DNA from: CAJPPJ01 sp963545265
GTDB taxonomy: Bacteria > Bacillota_I > Bacilli_A > RF39 > UBA660
Assembly (NCBI GenBank): GCA_963545265.1
Contig: CAUUHY010000005.1
Location: forward strand, 1 to 64,000
Direction: 5' to 3'
DNA length: 64,000 nt
Shown here one piece after another: positions 8,614-16,940 of the stretch; position 1 is the stretch's first letter; each line of letters starts with the position of its first letter. Under the pieces are notes generated by a model. That model made no database searches, had not been told where the DNA came from, and saw nothing but the letters and a program-made list of their open reading frames with translations. The translations under genes were made by a program, and so were the position numbers.

Positions 8614-9732
8614 TTATGGTAATTTGACCTCAAAATTTATATCAACAGTTTTTTTGAAATCTGGTGCAACTTCACTCAATATACTTTCATAATGCTTTTT
8701 ACCTAGTAGACCACTCATAATTCTTAAATAACTTTCATAACGTTCTGGACTAATTAATCCACTTGCTACTCCTTGTTTAACTATACAAGAATCATAAGGT
8801 TCATTAAAATGAAGACAATCATTATACTTACATTTATCTTTCCAATTTTCAAATTCAGGAAAATAGTCTTGTATTTCAGTTGGATTAAAAGTTGAAACAT
8901 CTAAGCTTCTTATACCTGGTGTATCTATAATAGAAGAATTATCTTCCCATACATAGTATTTTGAAGTTGTTGTTGTATGTCTTCCACGTTTACTTTTGTT
9001 ACTTACATGGCTTGTTTTAATCTCTTCATCACCCATAATTGCATTAGTAAGAGAGGATTTACCAACTCCACTATTTCCAACAAATATAGATTGTTTATTT
9101 ATCAAACGAGATTTTAATTCATCTATACCAATATTACCATAAGTAGATGTTTCAATTACATCTATTCCTAAATTTCTATACGTTGCTAAAATTTCTTCAT
9201 CTTCATCAGTTTTTAAATCACATTTATTTAAACAAATTATTGCAGGAATATTACTATTTTGAAGAATCATTAAATATCTATCAATAAATTTAGGATGTAA
9301 TGGGGGTTCTTTTGCAGCAACAACAATTACTGCCAAATCAACATTTGAAGCAATATTCTTTTTTGATCCAACATCATTTAATCTTGTGCTATCTTTTTTT
9401 ATTCTTGATAGCATTGAAGTTCTATTTAATAAATGATTAATCACATATGAATCATTTACTTTTTCTAAATCTACTTTATCACCAGGAAAAACAACTTGAT
9501 TGCAAACTAAATTAATATCTTTTCTTAATTTAGCTAATATAACTTCTCTATTATAAAAAATATATGCTTCATCATATCTAACTTCTATAACAACTCCATA
9601 TTCATCACAAGAATCAATAATAAAGTTATCTAGCGTTTCACTTTTTTTGCCAAAAGATTTTTCTTTAGCTCTCTGTTTTTTTTCTATACTTTTTTTTGTT
9701 TTAAAACTATCATAAGCATTATAATGTGGCAT
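8614..9732 (-). CDS. rsgA: ribosome-assembly GTPase RsgA (YjeQ)
   Basis: RsgA releases RbfA and completes 30S maturation. The circularly permuted GTPase order is visible: G4 NKCD, G1 GNSGVGKSS, G2 GRHTTTT, G3 DTPG. An OB-fold precedes it and a zinc module C-x5-C-x-H-x7-C (CKYNDCLHFNEPYDSC) follows. The protein is 372 residues, longer than usual, because ~45 basic residues (SFKTKKSIEKKQRAKEKSFGKK) precede the OB-fold. The third in-frame ATG is chosen since AAAGGA precedes it. Unlike Bacillus rsgA it is not beside a PrkC/PrpC pair; it stands alone among accessory genes and may be a second copy. Confidence 0.85.
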   Translation of the reverse strand: MPHYNAYDSFKTKKSIEKKQRAKEKSFGKKSETLDNFIIDSCDEYGVVIEVRYDEAYIFYNREVILAKLRKDINLVCNQVVFPGDKVDLEKVNDSYVINHLLNRTSMLSRIKKDSTRLNDVGSKKNIASNVDLAVIVVAAKEPPLHPKFIDRYLMILQNSNIPAIICLNKCDLKTDEDEEILATYRNLGIDVIETSTYGNIGIDELKSRLINKQSIFVGNSGVGKSSLTNAIMGDEEIKTSHVSNKSKRGRHTTTTSKYYVWEDNSSIIDTPGIRSLDVSTFNPTEIQDYFPEFENWKDKCKYNDCLHFNEPYDSCIVKQGVASGLISPERYESYLRIMSGLLGKKHYESILSEVAPDFKKTVDINFEVKLP

Positions 9733-9822
9733 TAAAATCATTCCTTTCATATAAGAATAATAACTTAATTATATTGTATCAAATTTTATTATAATAAAAT
9801 TTTAATATCTAATGACAGCTAT

Positions 9823-9946
9823 TTAATCATCTAAATCATAATAGTCAACTGTTTTTCTATCCTTGTAAATGTTTACACTTCCATCTTTTTTTATAATGTT
9901 TTCTCTTCTTATTATCTATGAAAATGATATGTTTGCAGTTCTTCAT
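9823..9946 (-). pseudogene. small ORF interrupted at a 7-T run
   Basis: AAGGGA precedes an ATG reading MKNCKHIIFIDNKKRKHYKK. The frame shifts at a homopolymer of seven Ts (about 9886-9892 on the plus strand) and stops soon after, giving 29 codons. Removing one base restores a 40-residue product ending DRKTVDYYDLDD. It is either a sequencing or assembly slip, a phase-variable tract, or a decayed gene. No family is recognised. Apart from this, the gap 9733-10173 shows only a terminator. Confidence 0.35.
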
Positions 9947-10090
9947 AGTTTATTTTCCCTTAATAATTTTTAATATTATTAAGTATAATATAAAAAAACA
10001 CAATATAAATAACTTTGATTTGTTTTTTAATAATAATTAAAGATTCTTCTTCAACCATATTTTCTCTCATAACTTGTTTATATTATAAAA

Positions 10091-10120
10091 ATACTAAACT
10101 AGTATAAATTAGTTTAGTAT
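10091..10120. terminator. bidirectional terminator hairpin
   Basis: ATACTAAACTA and TAGTTTAGTAT form a perfect 11-bp stem with an 8-base loop. There are five Ts on either exit side. It follows the stop of the gene at 10174-10983. Confidence 0.75.
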
Positions 10121-10173
10121 TTTTCACAATTTTACTTCTCTTAGTAGATTAAAAATATATCTGAATAAAAAAA

Positions 10174-10983
10174 TCATCTAATTTTTGGCAAACCAGAATC
10201 AGGTTGCACTGGTTCATCTGATAAATTTTCTAACTTTAAAAGATACGACTTATTACATATAATTGTTGGTGTATAATCATTTACTGCTGCTTCATATCTA
10301 TCAGGACCTTGATATGTAAACATCGGTAATGTTATTGTATATGGAAGAGAATTAAATACTATATTTCCTTTCAAAGAATTTTCTTCATCTATTCTCACTT
10401 GTGTTTCAAGAAATTTATCTTCTGTATCATATGGATCTTTTGTAAAAGATTCATAAATAGTTATCGCATCAGGACAATGAATTCCAAATTTTGAACAAGC
10501 TAGTTTTGCACTAGAAAACAAATTATATAAAGTACTAGAATCATTTTGACCTTTCATTTCCGCAAATTTATAATATTCGTAAGTTCTATTCATAAAATTT
10601 ATTAAGTTTGAACCACTTTTAAAAGCAAGAGTAGCTAAATCTTTTTCAATAAATTTTGCATATTTATGTTTTTCTATATAACCAACACCATAATTAGCAG
10701 GTAATGCATATTGACTTTCATCATATTCTTCAGTTGGTTCTTTCTTTTTATTCATTTCATATACCCGTACTAAATATTTCGAAATGTTTAAAACTCTTTT
10801 CTTTATATTTGTATCTTTTATTAAATCAATTTGCTTATCAAAATTTTTTAGTAATTCCAATATTATTTTAATATTTTCATTTACATATTTTTCATAATAT
10901 GAAATGTCATATTCATTTGAATTATCAAGTCTACTTCTTCCTAAAACAACCAATTCATCTATATCATCTAATGTAAAATACAT
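10174..10983 (-). CDS. hypothetical protein
   Basis: A 269-residue soluble protein with no recognised family. The first ~85 residues are helical (FTLDDIDELVVLGRSRLDN, then a long basic helix). The middle has a Tyr/Gly segment (YALPANYGVGYIEKHKYAKF) and two cysteines. The C-terminal third looks beta-rich (GNIVFNSLPYTITLPMFTY) and ends in a Pro-rich tail. It could be a single-copy accessory protein; no transmembrane segments are visible. It has its own terminator. Confidence 0.5.
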   Translation of the reverse strand: MYFTLDDIDELVVLGRSRLDNSNEYDISYYEKYVNENIKIILELLKNFDKQIDLIKDTNIKKRVLNISKYLVRVYEMNKKKEPTEEYDESQYALPANYGVGYIEKHKYAKFIEKDLATLAFKSGSNLINFMNRTYEYYKFAEMKGQNDSSTLYNLFSSAKLACSKFGIHCPDAITIYESFTKDPYDTEDKFLETQVRIDEENSLKGNIVFNSLPYTITLPMFTYQGPDRYEAAVNDYTPTIICNKSYLLKLENLSDEPVQPDSGLPKIR

Positions 10984-11083
10984 AACATTTTCTCCAATAC
11001 TACATATAGTATAACTTTTTTTAAAAAAAATATCATTTATTTCATTTTATTATATAAAACAATTTAAAAAACTTAATTTTCAT

Positions 11084-11938
11084 CTATTTTTGTATAGGTT
11101 TATTGGATTCTTGATTTTCTTTTATAAAATTTTTAGAAGCTTCAAGACCAAATGTATAATACGGTGTATCTCCATCAAATGTATAATCATCTAATAGTCC
11201 ATTCCGTCCATACAATTGTCTATATAATTTTTCAGTTTTGGTTAAATCAATCTTATGCGGCTCACCCATTTTTAAGGACTTGTATTCTTCCTCCGATAAA
11301 GGTTTACAGTATCCAAATGAAAATTTTTTATCACCATTTATAAAGTTTACAAAATGTGACGAATCATAAATTACAACAGGAAAATTCCCATAACCTTTAG
11401 GATAAACTAAGTTATATGCATGCAATTCTAAATCTCTGGCACCTACAACTACTTCTGAATCTATCCCTAATAACTTAAACATATTATGTGATAATCCTGA
11501 TTTTTCAGAACAAAAGGCAACACTATTATCTCTAATATCTTTAATAGAAACTTTATCACCTTCATGAGAGACATATGTAAAATATCTACCAAATCCTATA
11601 TCATCAGAAGGCAAATAGTCGTGTACTTCAAAAAATATAGTTGTAAATAATGATAATTCATTATACCAAGAGTTTTCTTTAATCGATTTTATAAGATTAA
11701 CATAAGGTTCGATATCATCATAAACTAAGTCAGGACATTCTGCATCATCAAACTTATCTCCCGGTTTATAATGAACTTTAGAAGAAATATAATCACTAAA
11801 GCTATCGGTATAATTTTGACCTACTGTTTTTTCTTCTGCTATATCTTCTAATTCTGCTATTCTTAATTTTACAAATTCTCTTATTTCTTCTTCATCTTTT
11901 AATTCAAATATTCTTTTATTAATTTCCTCTTTAGTCAT
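11084..11938 (-). CDS. transglutaminase-like protein
   Basis: A 284-residue protein. NSVAFCSEKSGLSHNMFKLLGI (~residues 139-160) supplies a nucleophile cysteine at the start of a helix. DLELHAYNLVYP supplies the histidine and VVIYDSSHF the aspartate, in the Cys-His-Asp order of the transglutaminase-like (papain-fold) superfamily. The N-terminal ~90 residues are acidic and helical. There is no signal peptide, so it probably acts in the cytoplasm; substrate unknown. AAGGAG precedes the start. A second, unrelated-looking member of the same superfamily is at 32358-33125. Confidence 0.6.
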   Translation of the reverse strand: MTKEEINKRIFELKDEEEIREFVKLRIAELEDIAEEKTVGQNYTDSFSDYISSKVHYKPGDKFDDAECPDLVYDDIEPYVNLIKSIKENSWYNELSLFTTIFFEVHDYLPSDDIGFGRYFTYVSHEGDKVSIKDIRDNSVAFCSEKSGLSHNMFKLLGIDSEVVVGARDLELHAYNLVYPKGYGNFPVVIYDSSHFVNFINGDKKFSFGYCKPLSEEEYKSLKMGEPHKIDLTKTEKLYRQLYGRNGLLDDYTFDGDTPYYTFGLEASKNFIKENQESNKPIQK

Positions 11939-11982
11939 ATTATCTAACTCCTTATATAAATTATATTTATCATATTCTTTAT

Positions 11983-12385
11983 TTATAATATGTCAAGTAA
12001 TCTTTTTATATTTGTATCATTTAAATTTGCATAATTAACTACTGTTGCTCTTATATTTTTTACTTCATTAGTTATGTTTTTTAGTTCATCAATTTATGAT
12101 ATATAAACTAACATTCTTGAATACTGAGTAAAGTCCACATCTGTTGTTTCTTTATATTTCTTTTTTTTACCAATTTTTGAATATTCATAATCAATTCGTA
12201 AAGATTTAATTTCGTAATTATTTAATATTTATGGTACTATTACACCTAAACAAACTATCCATTGTTTAACTGGAAATATTTTCATATTATTAATTTGATT
12301 ATCTATTAATCCTGTTCCATCCTTTTCAGGCAATTGATTAACAACTTCTTCATCAAATTTTATTTTTTCAATTCATCAGTTGAAC
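11983..12385 (-). pseudogene. decayed gene of unknown family
   Basis: One minus-strand frame is clearly coding in style over about 130 codons (for example PEKDGTGLIDNQINNMKIFP and YKETTDVDFTQYSRMLVYIS). It is interrupted by two in-frame TAA stops and blocked upstream by TGA. It ends at a TAA at 11983-11985. No start codon survives. I do not recognise the family. It occupies most of the gap 11939-12449. Confidence 0.6.
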
Positions 12386-12449
12386 ATTATCTATATTTTT
12401 TAACAAAAAACAAGTTATATTATCTCTAATCAATTGTTCTTTCTTTATT

Positions 12450-13445
12450 CTAATCTACATATCCAATTATTTCTTTTAATTCACTATATGGATAAGGAGC
12501 TTCATCCTCGTTATAATATGCAATATTAACAACTCTAGCTTCTACCTCTTCGTCGTTCAAGCCTCTAGGAACAAGAATAACATCTCCAATCTTATAATCA
12601 TGATCTGATTTATAGCTATATAATCTATCTCCATACATATCAGAATACTCAACATATATATACTTTAATTTTTGTTTTTTCTTCTTTTTGACATAGTACT
12701 TACCATATTTTTTATTAAATTCATCCATTGTGTTTATTGTATAAGTTTCAGGTTCTAAGTTAGGATATGCATAACTTATAGAACCTCCATTACTACCTTT
12801 TTCTTTAATCATGAAATTAACTTGTTTATGAGGATAATCATCTGTATCTCTTTGTTTTCTTATACCATTTTCTACAACATATTCATGACCATTATTTGTT
12901 TTATCTATTGTATATATAAGTAAATTATCAAATGATTCTGTATCAAAACTATATTTTACAAAACTTTCGTAAGTTAATTCATACTCTCTATCAATTATAT
13001 TTTTATCTAAATCTATTATATATACTTTAGTCAAATCATTAGTTACATAATATTTATATGGATTAACTGGATTTCTTTTTAGCAAATCTTTAATAGGAGT
13101 TTTTTCAAACTCATCTGTATATTCGTTTATATTCATTACTAAATATTCATTTAATTTTTTTATTTCGTCAATCGATATCTTATCTAATGATTTTGTTAGT
13201 TCAAATTTTCTATAACAATATTCTGGTTTATAACTCCATAAATGAGCTGTTTTGCAATCATCACATAACCAAAAATAATCATTATCTTCATAAAATGATG
13301 CCATTTCTTCATAAGCATCATCAAAATTCTTAGTATCATCATTTGCTATATAATCTTTTAAATCTTTGAAACTAAAAATATCATATACTATATGACCATC
13401 ACCATCCCACATATTAGCTCCACATTTACATCCCATATGACTCAT
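12450..13445 (-). CDS. hypothetical protein with N-terminal zinc-ribbon-like segment
   Basis: A 331-residue protein. CKCGANMWDGDGH at the start and LCDDCKTAHLW at ~60 form two paired-cysteine knuckles, probably one zinc ribbon. The middle is unrecognised. The last ~75 residues (YIYVEYSDMYGDRLYSYKSD then KIGDVILVPRG and YYNEDEAPYPYSELKEIIG) form a beta-rich block seen at the ends of other unnamed Firmicutes proteins. The ATG after GAGAGG is used rather than the upstream GTG. Function unknown. Confidence 0.6.
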   Translation of the reverse strand: MSHMGCKCGANMWDGDGHIVYDIFSFKDLKDYIANDDTKNFDDAYEEMASFYEDNDYFWLCDDCKTAHLWSYKPEYCYRKFELTKSLDKISIDEIKKLNEYLVMNINEYTDEFEKTPIKDLLKRNPVNPYKYYVTNDLTKVYIIDLDKNIIDREYELTYESFVKYSFDTESFDNLLIYTIDKTNNGHEYVVENGIRKQRDTDDYPHKQVNFMIKEKGSNGGSISYAYPNLEPETYTINTMDEFNKKYGKYYVKKKKKQKLKYIYVEYSDMYGDRLYSYKSDHDYKIGDVILVPRGLNDEEVEARVVNIAYYNEDEAPYPYSELKEIIGYVD

Positions 13446-13790
13446 TAGTAACACCTCTCTTCACATATAAATATATCATGCTTTTAGTATATTTTTTGCA
13501 ATTAACACTTCATTATAAAAATTATATAGCCAAGCACTAAATCAAAGTGACTCCAGAATGGCTCCAGCCCTTATTTTGGACTATTTTTTGATAAAAAGAA
13601 AAACTCGTAAGTCCTTATTTATAGGACTTTAGGAGTCTTATTTACCACTACTACCACATGGCCTTTTGTATTCGAAATTTTGAAAGTTTTTTTGAAACAA
13701 TTGGAAACTTATGTGAGCACTCCATAGCACTCGGTAAAACTAGCAAAACTTATCTAAAAAAATTTAATTTTAATTTTTTACCATTTTTAA
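13446..13790 (-). other. gap with secA-tail remnant A, its terminator and a repeat
   Basis: No intact gene. The minus strand holds eight codons RPCGSSGK plus stop (stop at 13638-13640), a shortened SEC-C motif like the secA C-terminus. It is followed by a hairpin (13603-13636, GTCCT/AGGAC core) matching the secA terminator. An AACTTATCTAA repeat is at 13747-13757. Reading outward, GTGACTCC at about 13550 recalls the leader at 5.3 kb but is too short to call. Confidence 0.6.
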
Positions 13791-15068
13791 TTATAGTTTT
13801 ATTGTTTCAAGAGCATCAATATTAATTAACATTTCATTACCATCATCCATATTCTTAATTTTCAATTGACCACTAGAAATTTCATCAGTTCCTATAACTA
13901 TGACATATTTAATTTTTTCTCTATTAGCATAATCAAGTGATTTTTTTAGTTTTCTTTTATTCATTTCTATATCAACATTATAACCATTTTTTCTAAATTG
14001 GTTTGCAAGTTTTAAAGATTCTATTTCTGTTCCCATCGGTATGATAAAGATATCAGTATTTGACTTTTCTTTTTCTAAATCCTTTTTTAATAATTCATAT
14101 ATAGCAGATAGGCCAAAACTAATTCCAACAGTAGGATATTCTTTTCCGTCTCCTATAAAGTTTCCAATCATTTCGTCATATCTTCCACCTGCTGCAATGC
14201 TACCTTTTATTCTTTCTCTTTTATCATAAACTTCAAATATATTTCCTGTATAGTAATTTTGACCTCTTGCTAATGTAATATCAAAATTACAACAATTGAG
14301 TTCAAGTTGTCTTAAGTATTCACTCAAATTATTTACTTCTTCTAATCCTTTTAATATTTTTTCATTATTAGTATTTTTAAAAACTTGATTTAATGTTGAT
14401 AAATTCATCTGAAAATAATTGTTTAGATTTTTTATTACTTTTTCTGTTAATCCTAACTCCGATAACATTTGATTGAACTCTATATCTTTTAGTTTATCTT
14501 TCTTATCTACAATAGTTGTTACCTCTGGTACTAAGTCTTCAGATATTCCTGACTCAATAATTAATCCGCTCATAAGTTTTCTACTATTGTATTTAATTAT
14601 AATTTCAATATTAAATTCTTTAAATGTTTTTACAAATAATGATAATAGCTCTGCTTCAATATATTGTCCTTTTATACCAACAACATCTGCATCACATTGA
14701 GTAAATTCTCTATCTCTACCAACTTTAACAGGTCCATCTCTAAACACTTTTGATATCTCATATCTCTTAAATGGAAGTGATATTTTATTTTTATTTAATG
14801 CTATAAACTTTGCAAAAGGAACTGTTAGATCATATCTTAATCCTAAATTTCTATTTCCTTGGTCTGTTAATCTATATATTTCTTTTAAAATATCATTATT
14901 TTCATCATACTTATCACTAAGCATATCATAATAGCATAATATAGGTGTTTCAATATTAACAAATCCATATTTTTTAAAATTATCTATTATTATACTATTT
15001 ATATAATTTCTAATTTTTTGTTCTTTAGGTAAAAAATCATAACCACCTTTAACATTTTGTATTTTCAT
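13791..15068 (-). CDS. hisS: histidyl-tRNA synthetase
   Basis: Charges tRNA-His. About 425 residues: class II core with GLRYDLTVPFAKFIA, motif 2 region RYEISKVFRDGPVKVGRDREF, the histidine-binding ARGQNYYTG and GGRYDEMIGNF, motif 3 VGISFGLSAIYEL, then the C-terminal anticodon-binding domain. Several blocks (REFTQCDADVVG, ARGQNYYTG) look closer to the archaeal/eukaryotic type (REFYQCDFDIAG in human) than to the usual bacterial REFHQ/GVE form. ATG four codons into the longest frame follows TAGGA. It has its own promoter, leader peptide and attenuator, sits in a repeat-bounded cassette, and is not beside aspS as in Bacillus. Confidence 0.92.
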   Translation of the reverse strand: MKIQNVKGGYDFLPKEQKIRNYINSIIIDNFKKYGFVNIETPILCYYDMLSDKYDENNDILKEIYRLTDQGNRNLGLRYDLTVPFAKFIALNKNKISLPFKRYEISKVFRDGPVKVGRDREFTQCDADVVGIKGQYIEAELLSLFVKTFKEFNIEIIIKYNSRKLMSGLIIESGISEDLVPEVTTIVDKKDKLKDIEFNQMLSELGLTEKVIKNLNNYFQMNLSTLNQVFKNTNNEKILKGLEEVNNLSEYLRQLELNCCNFDITLARGQNYYTGNIFEVYDKRERIKGSIAAGGRYDEMIGNFIGDGKEYPTVGISFGLSAIYELLKKDLEKEKSNTDIFIIPMGTEIESLKLANQFRKNGYNVDIEMNKRKLKKSLDYANREKIKYVIVIGTDEISSGQLKIKNMDDGNEMLINIDALETIKL

Positions 15069-15094
15069 AATAATCATCCTATCTATTTTTTCAA

Positions 15095-15300
15095 TTAAAA
15101 AAGCTATACAATGGTCCTTGTATAGCTAAATCATTTATATATTTAAAGCTAGATACAAGCACCACAAATAGCACTTGTACCATGTACATTTTTTAACGTC
15201 GGTTCAAGTGCAAATTATTATGATAATGTAAATTAGTTAATTTTAAGTTTAACATAACAATCTCTCCCTTTTAATGTAATAAATTATAGTGCTTTTTACA
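15095..15300 (-). promoter_or_regulatory. hisS attenuator (four mutually exclusive helices)
   Basis: Segments on the minus strand: 1 at 15201-15211 (GCACTTGAACC, inside the leader peptide), 2 at 15171-15181 (GGTACAAGTGC), 3 at 15148-15162 (GTGCTTGTATCTAGC), 4 at 15118-15126 (GCTATACAA) and 5 at 15103-15111 (TTGTATAGC, then six Ts). 1:2, 2:3, 3:4 and 4:5 can all form, with 4:5 an intrinsic terminator and 3:4 the antiterminator. A ribosome stalled at the early His codons leaves segment 1 free, favouring 1:2, 3:4 and read-through. A ribosome at the stop codon masks segment 1, favouring 2:3 and termination. This logic is inferred. Confidence 0.75.
15193..15255 (-). CDS. histidine-containing leader peptide of hisS
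   Basis: A 20-codon ORF preceded by GGGAGAG, seven bases before the ATG. Three of its residues are histidine, clustered as LHYHNNLH (codons 10, 12 and 16). It lies ~28 bases downstream of the promoter -10 and overlaps segment 1 of the attenuator. It is probably read only to sense charged tRNA-His. Confidence 0.7.
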   Translation of the reverse strand: MLNLKLTNLHYHNNLHLNRR

Positions 15301-15311
15301 TAACTTTGCAA
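15283..15311 (-). promoter_or_regulatory. hisS promoter
   Basis: TTGCAA (15306-15311), a 17-bp spacer and a perfect TATAAT (15283-15288), read on the minus strand. Transcription would start about 20 bases before the leader peptide ATG. Confidence 0.75.
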
Positions 15312-15386
15312 ATTTCATAAAAAACTTATCTAAAATTTTTAAATTGTAATTTTTTATTCAACAACTTATCTAATAACTTATCTAAA

Positions 15387-16022
15387 TTATTTCATTTTTC
15401 TAGCCTTAATTAAACTATAATCGTCTTTATCAACATTACTTGAAGTTATTTCTTGAAAGCCAACCTTTTTTAATACTTCTATTTCATGTTCAACAGTAAG
15501 TGGTGTATCTATATGTTTGTGATTTTCTATATTGTTTTCTAGTTCATATAATTGACCATCTTCTATTTCTTGTGATAAAGCTATCTTATCGCAATTTATA
15601 AATTGACCATTTTCTTTTAAACAATCATATATCTTTTTATATAGTTTTATTTTTTCTTCTATTTTAAAGTGATGAAGAGCTGATGTAGATATAACTGCAT
15701 CATAATTATCTCCAAATTCTACTTCAAAGAAATCACCACATATAGTAGTTACATGATCTGCAAAACTTCTTTTCTTTAATTCTTCAAGCATATTTTCGGT
15801 AATATCTATGACTGTTACTTCAGCACCTGGAAATAGTTCAAATACATGAATTAATTCTAATCCTGTACCTGCACCCAAGTCTAATATTTTTTTAGTTTCT
15901 TTGTCTAAGCTATCTCCTAATGTTTTTTTAGTTTCCATATATGTACTATGTACATCATCATAAGAATCTATCTTTTCATTAAAGAATGTTCTTTGTTTTT
16001 GATTTCTTTCATATAAATTCAT
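15387..16022 (-). CDS. class I SAM-dependent methyltransferase
   Basis: A 211-residue enzyme. ILDLGAGTGLELIHVFELFPG (~residues 45-65) is motif I of the Rossmann methyltransferase fold. EVTVIDITENML carries the ribose-binding acid, and YDAVISTSALHHF with LKENGQFINCDK are the later core motifs. It is a small-molecule type rather than DNA or RNA type by overall look. A strong GGGGGA ribosome binding site overlaps the end of tetR two bases away, so the two are one operon. The methyl acceptor is unknown; TetR linkage suggests an inducible detoxification or signalling role (inference). Confidence 0.8.
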   Translation of the reverse strand: MNLYERNQKQRTFFNEKIDSYDDVHSTYMETKKTLGDSLDKETKKILDLGAGTGLELIHVFELFPGAEVTVIDITENMLEELKKRSFADHVTTICGDFFEVEFGDNYDAVISTSALHHFKIEEKIKLYKKIYDCLKENGQFINCDKIALSQEIEDGQLYELENNIENHKHIDTPLTVEHEIEVLKKVGFQEITSSNVDKDDYSLIKARKMK

Positions 16023-16024
16023 AA

Positions 16025-16579
16025 TTATATCCCCCTTAAATTTACTTCTATATTATTTCTAATTAAATCTTTGATTTCTTTATCTGTTAATTTAATACTA
16101 TTTACACATAACTGTGTTGCTATACCATGAGTATAGAATCTTACTTCACGATATACCTTTTTTGCTTCTCCTAAAGATATTTTATATTGTTTTACCATTG
16201 CATTAATAGTTTCAACGTTTCTATCAGTATTTAACACTTCTTCTACTGTTCTAGAACCAGCAAAATCAGTCATAAACAATGAAAAGAATATATTTGGTTC
16301 TTTTTTTGCATAAAAAGCATATGCATAACTTATTGTGTATAAATAATCTTTTATATCTATATACTTACGAATAAATGATGAGTAATCTTTCCTTAAATAA
16401 AATTTTAGATCTTCTTTATACATATCAAAGTTTTCATAGTTTTTAAATATTGGTTGTGTTGAACATCCTATATATTTAGCAAGTTCTCTAACTGTTAGAT
16501 TAGAGTAACCTTTTTCCTTTATAAATTCAACACTCTTTTCTAATATATCTTCTTTAGAATATTTAATAGTTCTCGCCAT
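16025..16579 (-). CDS. TetR/AcrR family regulator
   Basis: A 184-residue repressor-type protein. Residues ~5-50 form the TetR helix-turn-helix (DILEKSVEFIKEKGYSNLTV, RELAKYIGCSTQPIFKNY). The rest is a helical ligand-binding domain (FYAKKEPNIFFSLFMTD, YTHGIATQLCVNS). The ATG following GAGGTG is used. A perfect palindrome just upstream is the likely operator, so the tetR-methyltransferase operon is probably autoregulated. The ligand is unknown. Confidence 0.85.
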   Translation of the reverse strand: MARTIKYSKEDILEKSVEFIKEKGYSNLTVRELAKYIGCSTQPIFKNYENFDMYKEDLKFYLRKDYSSFIRKYIDIKDYLYTISYAYAFYAKKEPNIFFSLFMTDFAGSRTVEEVLNTDRNVETINAMVKQYKISLGEAKKVYREVRFYTHGIATQLCVNSIKLTDKEIKDLIRNNIEVNLRGI

Positions 16580-16599
16580 AAATATCACCTCACAAACGC

Positions 16600-16623
16600 A
16601 TAAAATAACATTTGTTATTTTAT
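16600..16623. promoter_or_regulatory. 24-bp perfect palindrome, probable TetR operator
   Basis: Arms ATAAAATAACA and TGTTATTTTAT flank a two-base centre. It lies 20 bases upstream of the tetR start codon, where bound repressor would block its own transcription. Size and symmetry fit a TetR-dimer site. Confidence 0.65.
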
Positions 16624-16709
16624 TTTTAATGATTTAATATGTTTTTTAGAAAAAAACGTATCTAAAGTACTTTTTTGATAAAAATTACTAAAAATGTGGA
16701 ACAAAGAAA

Positions 16710-16850
16710 AATCTCGCAATCCCTTTATTTATAAGGGAAAACGAGATTATTTACCACAACATTGTTTATATTTCTTACCACTTCCACATGGTAATAATTT
16801 AAAACAACCAGGTAATTTTTTCCTTTTAAATTGGTGTTTTTTATTTAAAA
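16710..16850 (-). pseudogene. secA-tail remnant B (SEC-C motif and terminator)
   Basis: The minus strand reads GCFKLLPCGSGKKYKQCCGK then TAA (16747-16749). Its last 14 residues equal the end of SecA. The frame is closed by a stop about 34 codons upstream and has no start. It is followed by a hairpin at 16710-16748 (AATCTCG/CGAGATT with CCCTT/AAGGG) of the same shape as the secA terminator but with paired base changes. It is either a decayed duplicate of the secA 3' end or the tail of another lost SEC-C protein. Confidence 0.75.
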
Positions 16851-16940
16851 CTTATAATTTTTTGTTCAATTATTGTAAGTTTTTTTTCGTACAACTTATC
16901 TAATAACTTATCTAAAAAAATTATTTTAGTGTGCTGAGAT

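Noticed and set aside
13541..13600. Second copy of the 5.3-kb leader RNA
   Set aside because: Only GTGACTCC and a few nearby bases agree; too short to separate from chance.
15078..15290. T-box upstream of hisS
   Set aside because: The AGGGTGGNACCGCG core and specifier-loop layout are absent; a leader peptide with alternative helices explains the region better.
16694..16903. Plus-strand 69-codon frame
   Set aside because: Antisense of the secA-tail remnant and its terminator; the minus strand explains the sequence.
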